DNA of 64,000 nt from NCBI RefSeq assembly GCF_004886325.1, contig NZ_QXFN01000004.1, positions 1 through 64,000 on the forward strand, read 5' to 3'. The translations under genes and the position numbers were made by a program. This stretch comes from Cellulomonas telluris. GTDB taxonomy: Bacteria > Actinomycetota > Actinomycetes > Actinomycetales > Cellulomonadaceae. The notes below the pieces were generated by a model, which was given only the letters and a program-made list of their open reading frames with translations, ran no database searches and was not told the DNA's origin. Numbering within the stretch: position 1 is the first letter of the stretch; each line of letters begins with the position of its first letter. Positions 1 to 9,133 of the stretch are shown here, one piece after another.

Positions 1-46
1 TGGTACTGCACCCGCCAGGGTGTGGGAGAGTAGGACGCCGCCGGAC
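1..46 (+). rRNA. rrf: 5S ribosomal RNA, 3' end only
   Basis: The first ~46 bases match the conserved 3' part of actinobacterial 5S rRNA: the GGTACTGC and GGGAGAGTAGG segments followed by the CCGCCGGAC closing strand. The 5' two thirds lie outside the window. The exact 3' end is estimated. It implies that a 16S-23S-5S operon ends here. Confidence 0.9.
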
Positions 47-54
47 AACCATTC

Positions 55-90
55 CACGAAGGCCCACCCGACACCGGGTGGGCCTTCGTG
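55..90 (+). terminator. rRNA operon terminator
   Basis: A perfect 16-bp inverted repeat (55-70 with 75-90) closes a 4-nt ACAC loop nine bases after the 5S end. The sequence after it contains a short T run at 101-105. This is a strong intrinsic terminator for the rRNA operon. Its GAAGGCCC/GGGCCTTC core recurs in the terminator after tRNA-Asn near 62.5 kb. Confidence 0.9.
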
Positions 91-411
91 CATTCCGGGA
101 GTTTTTCCGGGGTTCCCGTGATGGCCGGCCTGCGCTGGCCGGCTTCGCGTACCTCCACCGCCGAGTGCTGCGCTCGGTGTCGGCCGCGAGGTGCGCACGC
201 CGAGACGCGTGCGGTGCGACGACGGCGTCCCGGTTCAGGGCGCGGCGACGGGACCGGCCGCGCATGCGTGGGGGGCGTGAGCCGGCCGGGTCGACATCCC
301 AGCGGTGCGACGTCGAGCCGTTCCGGGCGGGCGTGCCTTGCGACCGACTGCGCTCCGGGTCGGCGTCGATCCCGATCGCGCCTCGATGTGCCAGCTGCAG
401 AAGCCGAGACG
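91..411. other. intergenic region without a supported gene
   Basis: No supported gene lies between the rRNA terminator and the convergent gene that ends at 412. The open frames here lack a ribosome site or recognisable protein. One secondary hairpin is visible (GCCGGCC at 124-130 with GGCCGGC at 137-143, 6-nt loop), which may act as a back-up terminator. Confidence 0.6.
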
Positions 412-789
412 TCAGCGCACCAGGTCGAGGGTGACGGGGTACCGGTGGGCGGAGCCGGAGCCCACGGCGAGAGCGGCCAGGACCGCCAGGACGAGGCTCG
501 CGATGCCGATGCCGACCATCGCGACCGAACCGACGGCACCGACGAGCGGGATCTCCGCGAGGATCCGCGCGGCGACGAGCGCCACGAGCACCGCCAGCTG
601 GAAGTTCAGGGCGGACCTCGCCTCGTGCGCCACGGAGCCGCCGGTACGGCGGTGCAGCAGCCAGACGACCAGCGGTGCGACCCAGCCGACGAAGAAGTAG
701 GCGAGGATGCCGCCCAGGTGGGCCAGGACGGCTGCGGCGTGGGGCGACGCGGCACGGGCCGGCGTCGGGGCGTGCTGGTGGTGGTCCAC
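412..789 (-). CDS. small membrane protein, DUF4870 family
   Basis: 125 aa. After a short Ala/His-rich N-terminus come a hydrophobic HLGGILAYFFVGWVAPLVVW segment, a conserved basic loop (HRRTGGSVAHEARSALNFQL) and two further membrane helices. This pattern of a helix, a loop with HEA..ALNFQ, then helices is that of the DUF4870/Tic20-like family, whose function is unknown. The GTG at 789 was chosen because AGGAG (795-799) sits 5 nt upstream; the longer frame from 810 has no such site. It converges on the rRNA operon and is monocistronic. The family call is firm; no function is assigned. Confidence 0.8.
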   Translation of the reverse strand: MDHHQHAPTPARAASPHAAAVLAHLGGILAYFFVGWVAPLVVWLLHRRTGGSVAHEARSALNFQLAVLVALVAARILAEIPLVGAVGSVAMVGIGIASLVLAVLAALAVGSGSAHRYPVTLDLVR

Positions 790-1010
790 GGGGTCTCCTG
801 CTCGGCGCACGGCTCGTCGTCACCCACGACCAGGCCATCGGCGGTCGGGGCGAGGACGGCCAGGGGCGGAATGTCCGGCTGCAGGGTAGCGCCGGGAGGT
901 GCGCCCGGACGCGGCGGTCCGTCCCCGCGGCGTCGGCTTGACACCACGTCCGGCGTGTCGCTTCGCTGACCTGCGAGGGCGCGTGCGCGCCCATGGACCC
1001 AGGAGGCCTC

Positions 1011-2135
1011 ATGAGCGAGAACCCCGGCGGACCTCCGCCGCGCGACGACGACGCCGGTGCCGCGGCGCCCGGCGCCGGCGAGGGCGGCTCCTACCCGCCG
1101 AGCCCGCAGACCCCGCCGGGCGCGGGTGGCGCCTACCCGCCGCCGCCGTCCGTGGGTCAGGGCGCACCGGTGCCGCCGACCCCGGGCGCCTCGGGGACGC
1201 CGTCCGGGCCGGGGGCGGGCGGATACCCGCCGCCGGCGCAGCCCTACGGGCAGGGGGCACCGGGCGGCTACGGGGCGCCGGGCGCGGGGGCGTACGGTCA
1301 GGCGGGCGGTGGGCAGTACGGCCAGCCGGGGCCGGGCGGGTACGGCCAGTCCCCGTACGGCCAGGGGCCCTACGGCCAGACGCCCTACGGCCAGACGCCC
1401 TACGGCCAGACGCCCTACGGCCAGACGCCCTACGGCCAGCCGTACGCGGGCGGCAGCGGCATCGACGTCGGCGCCGGCTTCTCGTGGGCGTTCACGAAGT
1501 TCGGGCAGAACTGGGTCGCGCTCGTCGTCGGCGGCCTCGCCTGGGCCGTGGGCATCTTCGTCGTCGTCCTCGTGGCGTACCTCGTGTTCGGCGGCCTCGG
1601 GGCGCTCGCAGGCGGGGACCGCAACGCGGGCCCTGGCCTCGCGATCGGTTTCGGCATCGGCGGCATCCTGATCGGCGCCCTGTCCGTCCTGCTCGGGGCG
1701 CTGTGGGTCGCGGCCTACGTCCGGGCCGCGCTGCGGATCGCGGACGGGCGCACCATCACCGTCGCCGACATGTTCGACCTCTCGCAGGCCGGGCAGGTCT
1801 TCCTGGTGGGGCTGCTGGTCGCCGTCGCCTACCTCGTGGCGAACCTCACGTGGATCTTCGCGCCGTTGGTCATGCTGGCGGTCGTGTACTTCGTCTACTT
1901 CGCGTGGCACTTCGTGCTGGACAAGGGGCAGGGCGCCATCGACGCCCTGCGGTCCAGCGTGCAGCTGCAGGTGCGCGACGTCGGCACGTCGATCCTCGTC
2001 GTCCTGCTGGCGTGGGTCGTGTCCGCCGTCGGCGTCGCGGTGTGCGGTGTCGGCGCGCTCGTCGGCACGCCCGTCGCGGTGCTCCTGTCGGTGTACGCGT
2101 TCCGGCGCCTGACGGGCGGTCCGCTCGCCGCCTGA
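1011..2135 (+). CDS. integral membrane protein with Gly/Pro/Tyr-rich N-terminal tail
   Basis: 374 aa. The first ~145 residues are low-complexity Pro/Gly/Tyr/Gln sequence with GYG and PYGQT repeats. The rest carries five to six membrane segments (around residues 175-200, 215-245, 260-310 and 325-365) with short polar loops. The ATG at 1011 follows AGGAGG with good spacing; an in-frame ATG at 993 has none. Similar tail-plus-membrane-domain proteins are common in actinobacteria and lack an assigned role. The tail could mediate clustering or contacts at the inner face, but that is a guess. A DNA-level tandem repeat lies inside the gene. Confidence 0.75.
   Translation: MSENPGGPPPRDDDAGAAAPGAGEGGSYPPSPQTPPGAGGAYPPPPSVGQGAPVPPTPGASGTPSGPGAGGYPPPAQPYGQGAPGGYGAPGAGAYGQAGGGQYGQPGPGGYGQSPYGQGPYGQTPYGQTPYGQTPYGQTPYGQPYAGGSGIDVGAGFSWAFTKFGQNWVALVVGGLAWAVGIFVVVLVAYLVFGGLGALAGGDRNAGPGLAIGFGIGGILIGALSVLLGALWVAAYVRAALRIADGRTITVADMFDLSQAGQVFLVGLLVAVAYLVANLTWIFAPLVMLAVVYFVYFAWHFVLDKGQGAIDALRSSVQLQVRDVGTSILVVLLAWVVSAVGVAVCGVGALVGTPVAVLLSVYAFRRLTGGPLAA
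1368..1439 (+). repeat. 15-bp tandem repeat, about 4.8 copies
   Basis: Four perfect copies of CCCTACGGCCAGACG run from 1368 to 1427, followed by a 12-nt partial copy. They encode PYGQT units in frame in the tail of the membrane protein. Identity at the synonymous positions means recent expansion or slippage rather than selection on the protein alone. Confidence 0.95.
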
Positions 2136-2148
2136 CCGACCGTCTGGT

Positions 2149-2184
2149 CCGACGCCCTGCCGGCCCGCGCCGGTGGGGCGTCGG
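2149..2184. terminator. bidirectional terminator between convergent genes
   Basis: CCGACGCCC (2149-2157) pairs perfectly with GGGCGTCGG (2176-2184), and the 18-nt interior holds a further CCGG/CCGG pairing. It sits in the 53-nt gap between the stop codons of two convergent genes, so it can serve both. Confidence 0.7.
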
Positions 2185-2188
2185 CGCG

Positions 2189-3046
2189 TCAGGCCGTGAC
2201 GAAGTCGATGAGCTCCTCGACGCGCCCGAGCAGGCTCGGCTCGAGGTCGGCGTAGCTGCGGACGGAGCGCAGGATCCGCGCCCACGCGTGGGCGACGTCC
2301 GCCTGCTCCTCGGCGGGCCAGCCGAGCTCGCGCAGGATCCCGCGCTTCCACTCCGTACCGCGCTCGATCGTGGGCCACGCGGTCAGGCCCAGGCGCTCCG
2401 GGCGGACCGCCTGCCACACGTCGACGTAGGGGTGCCCGAGCACCAGGACCGTGCCCGCGGGCGCCGCACGCACGACCTCGGCCGCGATCCGGCTCTCCTT
2501 CGAGCCCGGGACCAGGTGGTCCACCAGGACGCCGACGCGCCGGTCGGCGGTGGGACGGAAGTCGCGGACGGCCTCCGCGAGGTGGTCGATGCCGTCGAGC
2601 AGCTCGACGACGACGCCCTCCACGCGCAGGTCGTCCCCCCACACCTTCTCCACCAGCTCGGCGTCGTGCTTGCCCTCGACCCAGATCCGGCTCCCGCGGG
2701 CCACGCGAGCGGGCGCGTCGGGGACGGCGACCGAGCCCGAGGCGGTCCGGGTGGGGCGCGCGGGCGCGGTGCGGCGCACCGGCGGGACGAGCACGACGGG
2801 CTCGCCGTCGAGCCAGAAGCCGGGGCCGAGCGTGAAGGTGCGCGTGCGCCCGCGGCGGTCCTCGAGGACGACGACGTGCTGGCCGCCGGACTTCTCGACG
2901 CGCACGACCGCGCCGACCCAGCCGCTCTCGACGTCCTCGACGACGAGGCCGGGCTCCGCCGCCTGCTCGCGGGAGGTCCGCGGCGGGCGGTGGTGCCCGG
3001 TCGGGCCGGCGGACAGGACGTCGGAGCCGTAGCGGTCGTGGTGCAC
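2189..3046 (-). CDS. DUF3097 family protein, Toprim-like C-terminal half
   Basis: 285 aa. The N-terminus (VHHDRYGSDVLS) and the two-part layout match the actinobacterial DUF3097 family. The first ~100 residues look like a small beta domain. The C-terminal half holds IWVEGKHDAELVEKVWG, an E-G-K-H-D pattern resembling the Toprim-like RNase M5 fold, and later VGVLVDHL. Function is unknown. The start is set at GTG 3046 because a TACCGT -10 box lies exactly 6 nt upstream, as for other leaderless genes here. It diverges from hrcA, as its homologue does next to hrcA in mycobacteria (recalled, not checked). Confidence 0.85.
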   Translation of the reverse strand: MHHDRYGSDVLSAGPTGHHRPPRTSREQAAEPGLVVEDVESGWVGAVVRVEKSGGQHVVVLEDRRGRTRTFTLGPGFWLDGEPVVLVPPVRRTAPARPTRTASGSVAVPDAPARVARGSRIWVEGKHDAELVEKVWGDDLRVEGVVVELLDGIDHLAEAVRDFRPTADRRVGVLVDHLVPGSKESRIAAEVVRAAPAGTVLVLGHPYVDVWQAVRPERLGLTAWPTIERGTEWKRGILRELGWPAEEQADVAHAWARILRSVRSYADLEPSLLGRVEELIDFVTA

Positions 3047-3052
3047 GCGGGC

Positions 3053-3058
3053 ACGGTA
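3053..3058 (-). promoter_or_regulatory. -10 box, leaderless promoter of the DUF3097 gene
   Basis: TACCGT on the minus strand, 6 nt before GTG 3046. Transcription would start at or next to the start codon. Confidence 0.55.
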
Positions 3059-3153
3059 GCCGGGCCGGGCGGACGACGGCACCTGGACGCGCGGGCGTGC
3101 CGCCGCACCGCGCCCGGTGGTCGCGTCCCGCGCCGTGCACGCGCGGCACGGCG

Positions 3154-3159
3154 TAGAAT
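3154..3159 (+). promoter_or_regulatory. -10 box of the hrcA operon
   Basis: TAGAAT lies directly before the CIRCE element and shares its last base with it. No convincing -35 hexamer is seen 16-19 nt upstream. The predicted transcript would start inside CIRCE, leaving a leader of about 90 nt before hrcA. Confidence 0.6.
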
Positions 3160-3185
3160 TGGCACTCGCTGTCCGAGAGTGCTAC
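3159..3185 (+). promoter_or_regulatory. CIRCE operator (HrcA binding site)
   Basis: TTGGCACTC, a 9-nt spacer, then GAGTGCTAC. This matches the CIRCE consensus TTAGCACTC-N9-GAGTGCTAA except for one base in each arm, with exactly the right spacing. It overlaps the -10/start region, so bound HrcA would block transcription of hrcA and dnaJ; heat inactivation of HrcA would release it. Confidence 0.93.
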
Positions 3186-3255
3186 CGCCGGCGGGCTGCC
3201 GCCGGTCGGCAGGCCGCGGCCGGGCGGGTGCCCGCGACGCACGGGAGGAGGGACC

Positions 3256-4275
3256 ATGAGTGAGGACCGTCGGCTGGACGTGCTCCGCGCGATCGTCGAG
3301 GACTACGTCGCCACGCGCGAGCCCGTCGGGTCTCGCGCCCTGACCGAGCGCCACGCGCTCGGGGTCTCGCCCGCCACGATCCGCAACGACATGGCCGCCC
3401 TCGAAGACGCCGGTCTGATCGTGCAGCCGCACACCTCGGCGGGGCGTGTGCCCACCGACCTGGGCTACCGGGTGTTCGTCGACCGCCTGTCGGGGGTCAA
3501 GCCGCTCTCGGCGGCGGAGAAGCGGGCCATCGGCACCCTGCTCGAGCAGGCGGTCGACCTGGACGACGTCCTCGACCGCGCGGTGCGCCTGCTCGCCCAG
3601 CTCACGCAGCAGGTCGCCGTGGTGCAGTACCCGTCCCTGCGGCGCTCCGCGCTGCGCCACGTCGAGCTCGTGCCGGTCGGTGCGCGGCACCTGCTCGTCG
3701 TCATCATCACCACGACGGGCCGGGTCGAGCAGCGCACGCTCGAGCTGCCGGAGGACCTCGACGAGGTGACGGTCGGGCGCCTGCGCGTGCGGCTCAACGT
3801 GGCCGCCGCCGGGTTGCGGCTCGCGGAGCTCGACCGTGCGCTCGAGGGCCTCGCGGAGGAGTTCGCCGGCGACGGGTCCGCGCTCGCACGGGCGGTCGTC
3901 GCGGTCGTCGGCGAGACCCTCGCGCAGGAGCGCGAGGAGCGCGTCGTCGTGGCGGGCGCGGCCCACCTGGCCCGCAGCGCCGGGGCGGACTTCCCCCACA
4001 CCATCGGCCCCGTGCTCGAGGCGCTGGAGGAGCAGGTCGTCCTGCTCCGCCTGCTGTCGGAGATGGCCGAGGACAGCGCCGGCGTGGCCGTGCGCATCGG
4101 CCGCGAGACCCAGCACGAGGGGCTCGCGGAGACCAGCATCGTGACCAGCGGCTACGGCGCGGAGGGCGGCGTGGCCGTGCTCGGCTCGGTCGGGCCGCTG
4201 CGGATGGACTACCCCGGGACGATGTCGGCGGTGCGGGCGGTGGCCCGCTACCTCACGCGCATCCTCGCCGGCTGA
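3256..4275 (+). CDS. hrcA: heat-inducible transcription repressor HrcA
   Basis: 339 aa, the family's normal length. An N-terminal winged helix ([19 protein letters not shown], about residues 37-57) is followed by the conserved [19 protein letters not shown] stretch and a GAF-like dimer domain, ending with the typical [15 protein letters not shown] motif. HrcA binds CIRCE and represses chaperone genes; GroEL activity keeps it folded. The ATG at 3256 follows GGGAGGAGG. The CIRCE site 70 nt upstream indicates autoregulation. dnaJ follows after 49 nt, so both should be heat-induced together. Confidence 0.97.
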   Translation: MSEDRRLDVLRAIVEDYVATREPVGSRALTERHALGVSPATIRNDMAALEDAGLIVQPHTSAGRVPTDLGYRVFVDRLSGVKPLSAAEKRAIGTLLEQAVDLDDVLDRAVRLLAQLTQQVAVVQYPSLRRSALRHVELVPVGARHLLVVIITTTGRVEQRTLELPEDLDEVTVGRLRVRLNVAAAGLRLAELDRALEGLAEEFAGDGSALARAVVAVVGETLAQEREERVVVAGAAHLARSAGADFPHTIGPVLEALEEQVVLLRLLSEMAEDSAGVAVRIGRETQHEGLAETSIVTSGYGAEGGVAVLGSVGPLRMDYPGTMSAVRAVARYLTRILAG

Positions 4276-4324
4276 CCGGCAGCCCGACGGCTCGGCGACG
4301 AGCAGGAAGCGAGCAGCACCCCCT

Positions 4325-5452
4325 GTGACGGACTACTACGAGATCCTCGGCGTCGCCCGCGACGCCACCCCCGAGCAGATCAAGAAGGCGTACCGCAAGC
4401 TCGCCCGCGAGCTGCACCCCGACGTCGCGGGCTCGGACCCGGCGACGGAGGAGCGGTTCAAGGACGTCTCGCGCGCCTACGACGTGCTCGGCAACCCCGA
4501 CAAGCGGCGTGCGTACGACATGGGCGCCGACCCCTCGTCGCCCGGCGGCGGCATGGGCGGCGGGTTCGGCTTCCAGGACATCTTCGAGACGTTCTTCGGC
4601 GCGGCCGCGGGCGCCGGTGCGCCGCGCGGACCCGCGCCCCGCGCGCGGCGGGGTCAGGACGCGCTGGTGCGGCTCGACGTCGACCTCGCGGAGACCACCT
4701 TCGGCGCGCACCGCGAGGTGCAGGTCGACACGGCGGTGCTGTGCCCGACCTGCGGCGGCACGTGCTGCCGCCCCGGGACGTCGCCCCGCACGTGCGAGGT
4801 CTGCGGCGGCCGCGGCTCGGTGCAGCGCGTCGCCCGCTCGTTCCTGGGCCAGGTCATGACCACGCAGCCCTGCGCGGCGTGCCACGGCTTCGGCACCGTC
4901 ATCCCCGAGCCGTGCACCGAGTGCGCGGGCGAGGGGCGGGTCCGCTCGCGCCGGACGCTGTCGGTGGACATCCCGGCGGGTGTCGACACCGGCACGCGCA
5001 TCAAGCTGACGGGGCAGGGCGAGGTCGGCCCCGCGGGCGGCCCGGCCGGGGACGTGTACCTGGAGATCCGGGAGCGTCGGCACGACACGTTCGTGCGCAA
5101 GGGCGACGACCTGCACGCGACGCTGCAGGTGCCGATGACGGCCGCCGCGCTCGGCACTGTCCTGATGATGGAGACGCTGGACGGCCCGCGCGAGGTCGAC
5201 CTGCGGCCGGGCACGCAGCCGGGTCAGGTCGTCACCCTCAAGGGGCTCGGCGTCGGGCACCTGCACGTGGGCGGGCGGGGCGACCTGCACGTGCACGTGG
5301 ACGTCGACGTGCCGACGGGTCTGGACGACGAGCAGGCGGAGCTGCTGCGCCGGCTGGCGGCGCTGCGCGGCGAGGAGCGTCCCGAGGCGCGGCTGTCCGC
5401 GGCCAACCCGGGCGTGTTCGCCAAGCTGCGCGACAAGCTCGCGGGCCGGTGA
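4325..5452 (+). CDS. dnaJ: chaperone DnaJ (type I Hsp40, DnaJ2-like)
   Basis: 375 aa. The J domain occupies residues 1-70 with HPD at 31-33, then a Gly/Phe-rich stretch, a zinc domain from Cys140 to about 202 with four Cys pairs, and two beta C-terminal domains. It stimulates DnaK ATPase and delivers substrates. GTG 4325 is the start. The first zinc repeat reads CPTCGGTC instead of CxxCxGxG: the last Gly is Cys, giving an extra adjacent Cys pair; the four zinc-ligand pairs stay intact. Linkage to hrcA rather than dnaK marks it as the second, CIRCE-controlled DnaJ of actinobacteria. Its stop overlaps the rsmE start by 4 nt. Confidence 0.95.
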   Translation: MTDYYEILGVARDATPEQIKKAYRKLARELHPDVAGSDPATEERFKDVSRAYDVLGNPDKRRAYDMGADPSSPGGGMGGGFGFQDIFETFFGAAAGAGAPRGPAPRARRGQDALVRLDVDLAETTFGAHREVQVDTAVLCPTCGGTCCRPGTSPRTCEVCGGRGSVQRVARSFLGQVMTTQPCAACHGFGTVIPEPCTECAGEGRVRSRRTLSVDIPAGVDTGTRIKLTGQGEVGPAGGPAGDVYLEIRERRHDTFVRKGDDLHATLQVPMTAAALGTVLMMETLDGPREVDLRPGTQPGQVVTLKGLGVGHLHVGGRGDLHVHVDVDVPTGLDDEQAELLRRLAALRGEERPEARLSAANPGVFAKLRDKLAGR

Positions 5453-6207
5453 GCGCGCCCGTCTTCCTCGTCGAGCCGGGTGCGCTGGCCGGCGTCACGG
5501 CCGGCGGCACGTTCCTGCTCGACGGGTCCGAGGGCCGGCACGCGGGTGTCGTGCAGCGGCGGGCCCCGGGGGAGCGGGTGGACGTCGTCGACGGCGCGGG
5601 CGTGCGCCTGGTGGGGACCGTCGCGGCGGTCGGGCCGGAGGGCGTCCGTGTCGCGGTCGTCGAGGTCGTCGTCGAGCCGGAGCCGTCGCCGCGGCTCGTC
5701 CTCGTGCAGGCGCTCGCCAAGGGGGACCGCGACGAGATGGCGGTCGAGGCGGCCACGGAGGTCGGTGTCGACGCGGTCGTGCCCTGGCAGGCCGAGCGCT
5801 CGATCGTCGTGTGGCGCGGCGACCGGGCGGCCAAGAGCCGTGCGCGCTGGGTCGGCACGGTGCGGGCCGCCACGAAGCAGTCGCGGCGAGCGCGGGCCCC
5901 CGAGGTCGCGCAGGCCGTCGACGGCGCCGGGCTGCGCGCGCTCGTGGCCGCCACCCGGGAGTCGGGCGGCGTCGCCGTCGTGCTGCACGAGGAGGGGGCG
6001 ACGCCGCTCGCGGACGTCGCGCTGCCGGGCGCGGGCGACGTGCTGCTGGTGGTCGGTCCCGAGGGCGGGATCGGCGAGCGGGAGCTCGACGGCCTGCTCT
6101 CCGCCGGGGCCGTCGCCGCGCGCCTGGGGCCGCACGTCCTGCGGACCTCCACGGCGGGACCCGTCGCCCTCGCGCTGGTCGCCCAGCGGCTCGGTCGCTG
6201 GGGCTGA
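5449..6207 (+). CDS. rsmE: 16S rRNA (uracil-1498-N3)-methyltransferase
   Basis: 252 aa. An N-terminal PUA-like domain ([22 protein letters not shown]) precedes a SPOUT/trefoil-knot methyltransferase domain with the hallmark [14 protein letters not shown] and [16 protein letters not shown] motifs that form the SAM-binding knot. RsmE methylates U1498 in the decoding region of the 30S subunit. GTG 5449 lies in GTGA, overlapping the dnaJ stop by 4 nt, which implies translational coupling. Placement after dnaJ is the usual order in many Gram-positive bacteria. Confidence 0.96.
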   Translation: MSAPVFLVEPGALAGVTAGGTFLLDGSEGRHAGVVQRRAPGERVDVVDGAGVRLVGTVAAVGPEGVRVAVVEVVVEPEPSPRLVLVQALAKGDRDEMAVEAATEVGVDAVVPWQAERSIVVWRGDRAAKSRARWVGTVRAATKQSRRARAPEVAQAVDGAGLRALVAATRESGGVAVVLHEEGATPLADVALPGAGDVLLVVGPEGGIGERELDGLLSAGAVAARLGPHVLRTSTAGPVALALVAQRLGRWG

Positions 6208-6348
6208 GACCCGGCGACCACCGGGTGCGTGTCGGAGGCGTCGGTAGGATGGGGGAAGGCCCACGGCGCTGCCGCGCGGCCGGCCGGACGCAGCAGAGCG
6301 CCCGGCACGCCGCACCGACCGAAGGAGCGCACGGCGACCGCCGAGCAC

Positions 6349-7350
6349 ATGGCCGACTCCAGCCCCACCCCCAGCGTCCACGAGCCGCCCCACGCGCGGA
6401 TCGAGCACCGCATCACCGTCCCCGCCGAGGTGTCGATGGTGGAGCTGCTCGGGCTGCGAGACGAGGTGCTGCGCGCCATCGAGGACGGGTTCCGCACCGT
6501 CGACGTGCACGTCCGCGGGAACGAGGTCGCCCTCGCGGGTCCTGCGGGCGACGTCGCCCTGGTCACGCGCCTCGTCGACGAGCTCGTCGAGATGGCCGCC
6601 GCGGGCACCCCCCTGAGCCCCGAGGTCGTGACCCGGTCGGTCGCGATGCTGACCGCCGGCTCCGACGCGCGCCCGGCCGACGTCCTCACCTTCAACATCC
6701 TGTCCACGCGCGGCCGCACGATCCGGCCGAAGACCGCGGGGCAGAAGGAGTACGTCGACGCGATCGAGCGCAACACCGTCACCTTCGGCATCGGCCCCGC
6801 CGGTACCGGCAAGACGTACCTCGCGATGGCCAAGGCGGTGCAGTCCCTGCAGGCGCGCCGCGTCAACCGCATCGTCCTGACCCGCCCCGCCGTCGAGGCG
6901 GGCGAGCGGCTCGGCTTCCTGCCCGGCACCCTCTCCGAGAAGATCGACCCCTACCTGCGGCCGCTGTACGACGCGCTGCACGACATGGTCGACCCGGAGT
7001 CGATCCCGCGCCTCATGGAGGCGGGCACGATCGAGGTCGCCCCCCTCGCGTACATGCGCGGGCGCACCCTGAACGACGCGTTCATCATCCTCGACGAGGC
7101 CCAGAACACCTCCACCGAGCAGATGAAGATGTTCCTGACGCGCCTCGGCTTCGGGTCGAAGGTCGTCGTGACCGGCGACGTGACGCAGACCGACCTGCCG
7201 TCCGGCACGACGTCCGGGCTGCGCGTGGTCGAGAACATCCTGTCCGGTGTCGACGACGTGGCCTTCTGCCGGCTGTCGTCGTCCGACGTCGTCCGGCACC
7301 GGCTCGTCGGGGAGATCATCGACGCCTACGCGCGGTGGGACCGCTCATGA
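6349..7350 (+). CDS. phoH: PhoH-like ATPase / predicted RNA helicase
   Basis: 333 aa. An N-terminal KH-like segment ([19 protein letters not shown]) is followed by the PhoH ATPase with Walker A GPAGTGKT at about 149-156, the [16 protein letters not shown] signature and Walker [10 protein letters not shown], then a [12 protein letters not shown] sensor segment. Members sit beside ybeY and are linked to RNA metabolism. ATG 6349 is the first good start giving a normal length; AAGGAG at 6322-6327 is rather far upstream, so a start nearer that site with an unusual codon cannot be excluded. Its stop overlaps ybeY by 4 nt. Confidence 0.92.
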   Translation: MADSSPTPSVHEPPHARIEHRITVPAEVSMVELLGLRDEVLRAIEDGFRTVDVHVRGNEVALAGPAGDVALVTRLVDELVEMAAAGTPLSPEVVTRSVAMLTAGSDARPADVLTFNILSTRGRTIRPKTAGQKEYVDAIERNTVTFGIGPAGTGKTYLAMAKAVQSLQARRVNRIVLTRPAVEAGERLGFLPGTLSEKIDPYLRPLYDALHDMVDPESIPRLMEAGTIEVAPLAYMRGRTLNDAFIILDEAQNTSTEQMKMFLTRLGFGSKVVVTGDVTQTDLPSGTTSGLRVVENILSGVDDVAFCRLSSSDVVRHRLVGEIIDAYARWDRS

Positions 7351-7799
7351 GCATCGAGGTCAGCAACGAGTCGGGGCACGAGGTCGACGAGGCGGAGTTC
7401 GCCGCCCTCGGCCGCTTCGTGCTCGACGCCATGCACGTCCACCCGCAGGCGGACCTGTTCGTGCGCTTCGTCGACACGGCCACGATGAGCGACCTGCACG
7501 TGCGGTGGATGGACGAGCCGGGCCCCACCGACGTGCTCTCGTTCCCCATGGACGAGCTGCGCCCCGGCCGCGAGGGCGAGCCCGCCGGCCCCGGTGTCCT
7601 CGGTGACGTGGTGCTGTGCCCCGAGGTCGCGGCGACGCAGGCCCGTGCCGCCGGCCACTCCACGGTGGAGGAGATGCTCCTGCTCACCACCCACGGCATC
7701 CTGCACCTGCTCGGCTACGACCACGCCGAGCCGGACGAGGAGAAGGAGATGTTCGCCCTGCAGCGCACGCTGCTGCTGACGTTCCTGGCGGGCCGATGA
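7347..7799 (+). CDS. ybeY: endoribonuclease YbeY (rRNA maturation factor)
   Basis: 150 aa. The zinc-binding signature [11 protein letters not shown] is intact, preceded by the conserved [11 protein letters not shown] and [10 protein letters not shown] stretches. YbeY is a metallo-endoribonuclease for 16S rRNA 3'-end maturation and ribosome quality control. ATG 7347 overlaps the phoH stop by 4 nt and its own stop overlaps the next start in the same way. This is the standard phoH-ybeY-corC-era order. Confidence 0.97.
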   Translation: MSIEVSNESGHEVDEAEFAALGRFVLDAMHVHPQADLFVRFVDTATMSDLHVRWMDEPGPTDVLSFPMDELRPGREGEPAGPGVLGDVVLCPEVAATQARAAGHSTVEEMLLLTTHGILHLLGYDHAEPDEEKEMFALQRTLLLTFLAGR

Positions 7800-9133
7800 G
7801 CGACGTGCCCGTCGCCCTGCTGGTCACCGTCGCGGTCGTGGGGATCCTGCTCGCGGCGGCGCTGTCCGCCGGCGAGGTCGCCGTCCTGCGCGTGACGCGA
7901 GGGCGGGTGGCCGAGCTCGAGGCCGAGAACCACAAGGCCGCGGCACGCGTGCGGCGCCTCGTCGAGGACCCCGCGCGGGTCGCGCAGGCCGCGTCGTTCG
8001 TGCGCCTGCTCGGCGAGATGACGGCGACCGTCTCGATCACGCTGGCGATCAGCGCGGGCAGCCTGTCCTGGTGGGCCACGGCGCTCCTGGCCGTCGCGGC
8101 CTGCGCGGTCGTCGCGTTCCTGCTGGTGCGGGTCAGCCCGCGCAGCACGGCGCGCCGCCACCCCGTGGGGGTGCTCGCCGCCCTCTCGCGCCTGCTGCTG
8201 GTCACGACGGTCCTCGCGGGAGGCGTGGGCCGGCGCAGCCCGCCCGTCGGCTCCTCCGACGAGCAGGACGACGCGGAGCTGCGCGACATGGTCGAGCGTG
8301 TGAGCGAGTCCGAGGCGATCGAGGACGCGGAGCGGGAGATGTTCCGGTCCGTCCTCGAGCTCGGCGACACCCTGACGCGCGAGGTCATGGTGCCGCGTAC
8401 CGACATGATCACGACGCACGCGGACACCCCGCTGGACAAGGTGCTCGCGCTGCTGCTGCGGTCCGGGTACTCCCGCGTGCCCGTGGTGGGGGAGTCCGTC
8501 GACGAGGTCGTCGGCGTGCTCTACCTCAAGGACGTCGTGCGGCGGCTGCGCCCCCACGCCGGCGAGGGCGGCGAGCACCCGCTCGACGCGCCCGCGTCGT
8601 CGCTCGCCCGGCCCGCCGTCTTCGTGCCCGAGTCCAAGCCCGTCGACGACCTCCTGCGCGAGCTGCGGGACGGGTCCAGCCACATCGCGCTCGTCGTGGA
8701 CGAGTACGGCGGCATCGCCGGTCTGGTGACGATCGAGGACGCGCTGGAGGAGATCGTCGGGGAGCTGACCGACGAGCACGACGCGAGCGCGCCCGGCGTC
8801 GAGGACCTCGGGGACGGCAGCTACCGTGTGCCCGCGCGGATGTCGCGCGACGAGCTCGGCGAGCTGTTCGGCACCGACGTCGAGGACGAGGACGTCGACA
8901 CCGCCGCCGGCCTTCTGGCCAAGGCGCTCGGCAAGGTCCCGCTGCCGGGCTCCGAGGCCGAGATCCACGGCCTGCACCTGCGGGCCGACCGCGTCGAGGG
9001 ACGACGCAAGCGCCTCGCGACCCTGGTCGTGCGGCGCGCCGACGAACCGGAGGACGACACGGACGCCGCCACGACGCCCGCCCGCGGCACCGCCGCGATC
9101 CGCGACCAGCACCAGCCGGAGGCAGCCCGATGA
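7796..9133 (+). CDS. hemolysin-family membrane protein with CBS pair (CorC/HlyC, CNNM-like)
   Basis: 445 aa. The N-terminal region has membrane helices (residues ~1-25, 80-125, 130-150) corresponding to a DUF21/CNNM domain. Two CBS domains follow (marked by [20 protein letters not shown] and [20 protein letters not shown]), then a CorC_HlyC domain. CNNM/CorC proteins are implicated in magnesium homeostasis; 'hemolysin' is an inherited name. ATG 7796 overlaps ybeY by 4 nt and the stop overlaps era by 4 nt. Confidence 0.93.
   Translation: MSDVPVALLVTVAVVGILLAAALSAGEVAVLRVTRGRVAELEAENHKAAARVRRLVEDPARVAQAASFVRLLGEMTATVSITLAISAGSLSWWATALLAVAACAVVAFLLVRVSPRSTARRHPVGVLAALSRLLLVTTVLAGGVGRRSPPVGSSDEQDDAELRDMVERVSESEAIEDAEREMFRSVLELGDTLTREVMVPRTDMITTHADTPLDKVLALLLRSGYSRVPVVGESVDEVVGVLYLKDVVRRLRPHAGEGGEHPLDAPASSLARPAVFVPESKPVDDLLRELRDGSSHIALVVDEYGGIAGLVTIEDALEEIVGELTDEHDASAPGVEDLGDGSYRVPARMSRDELGELFGTDVEDEDVDTAAGLLAKALGKVPLPGSEAEIHGLHLRADRVEGRRKRLATLVVRRADEPEDDTDAATTPARGTAAIRDQHQPEAAR

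Noticed and set aside
88-969. Several plus-strand frames after the 5S gene
   Set aside because: No ribosome sites, shadow composition, and they oppose the well-supported DUF4870 gene.
1368-1439. CRISPR-like repeat array
   Set aside because: Units are directly adjacent, 15 nt, in frame and coding. There are no spacers and no cas genes in the window.
606-3257. An 883-codon minus-strand frame over the membrane protein and DUF3097 region
   Set aside because: Shadow of genes in other frames; Arg-rich without conserved motifs.
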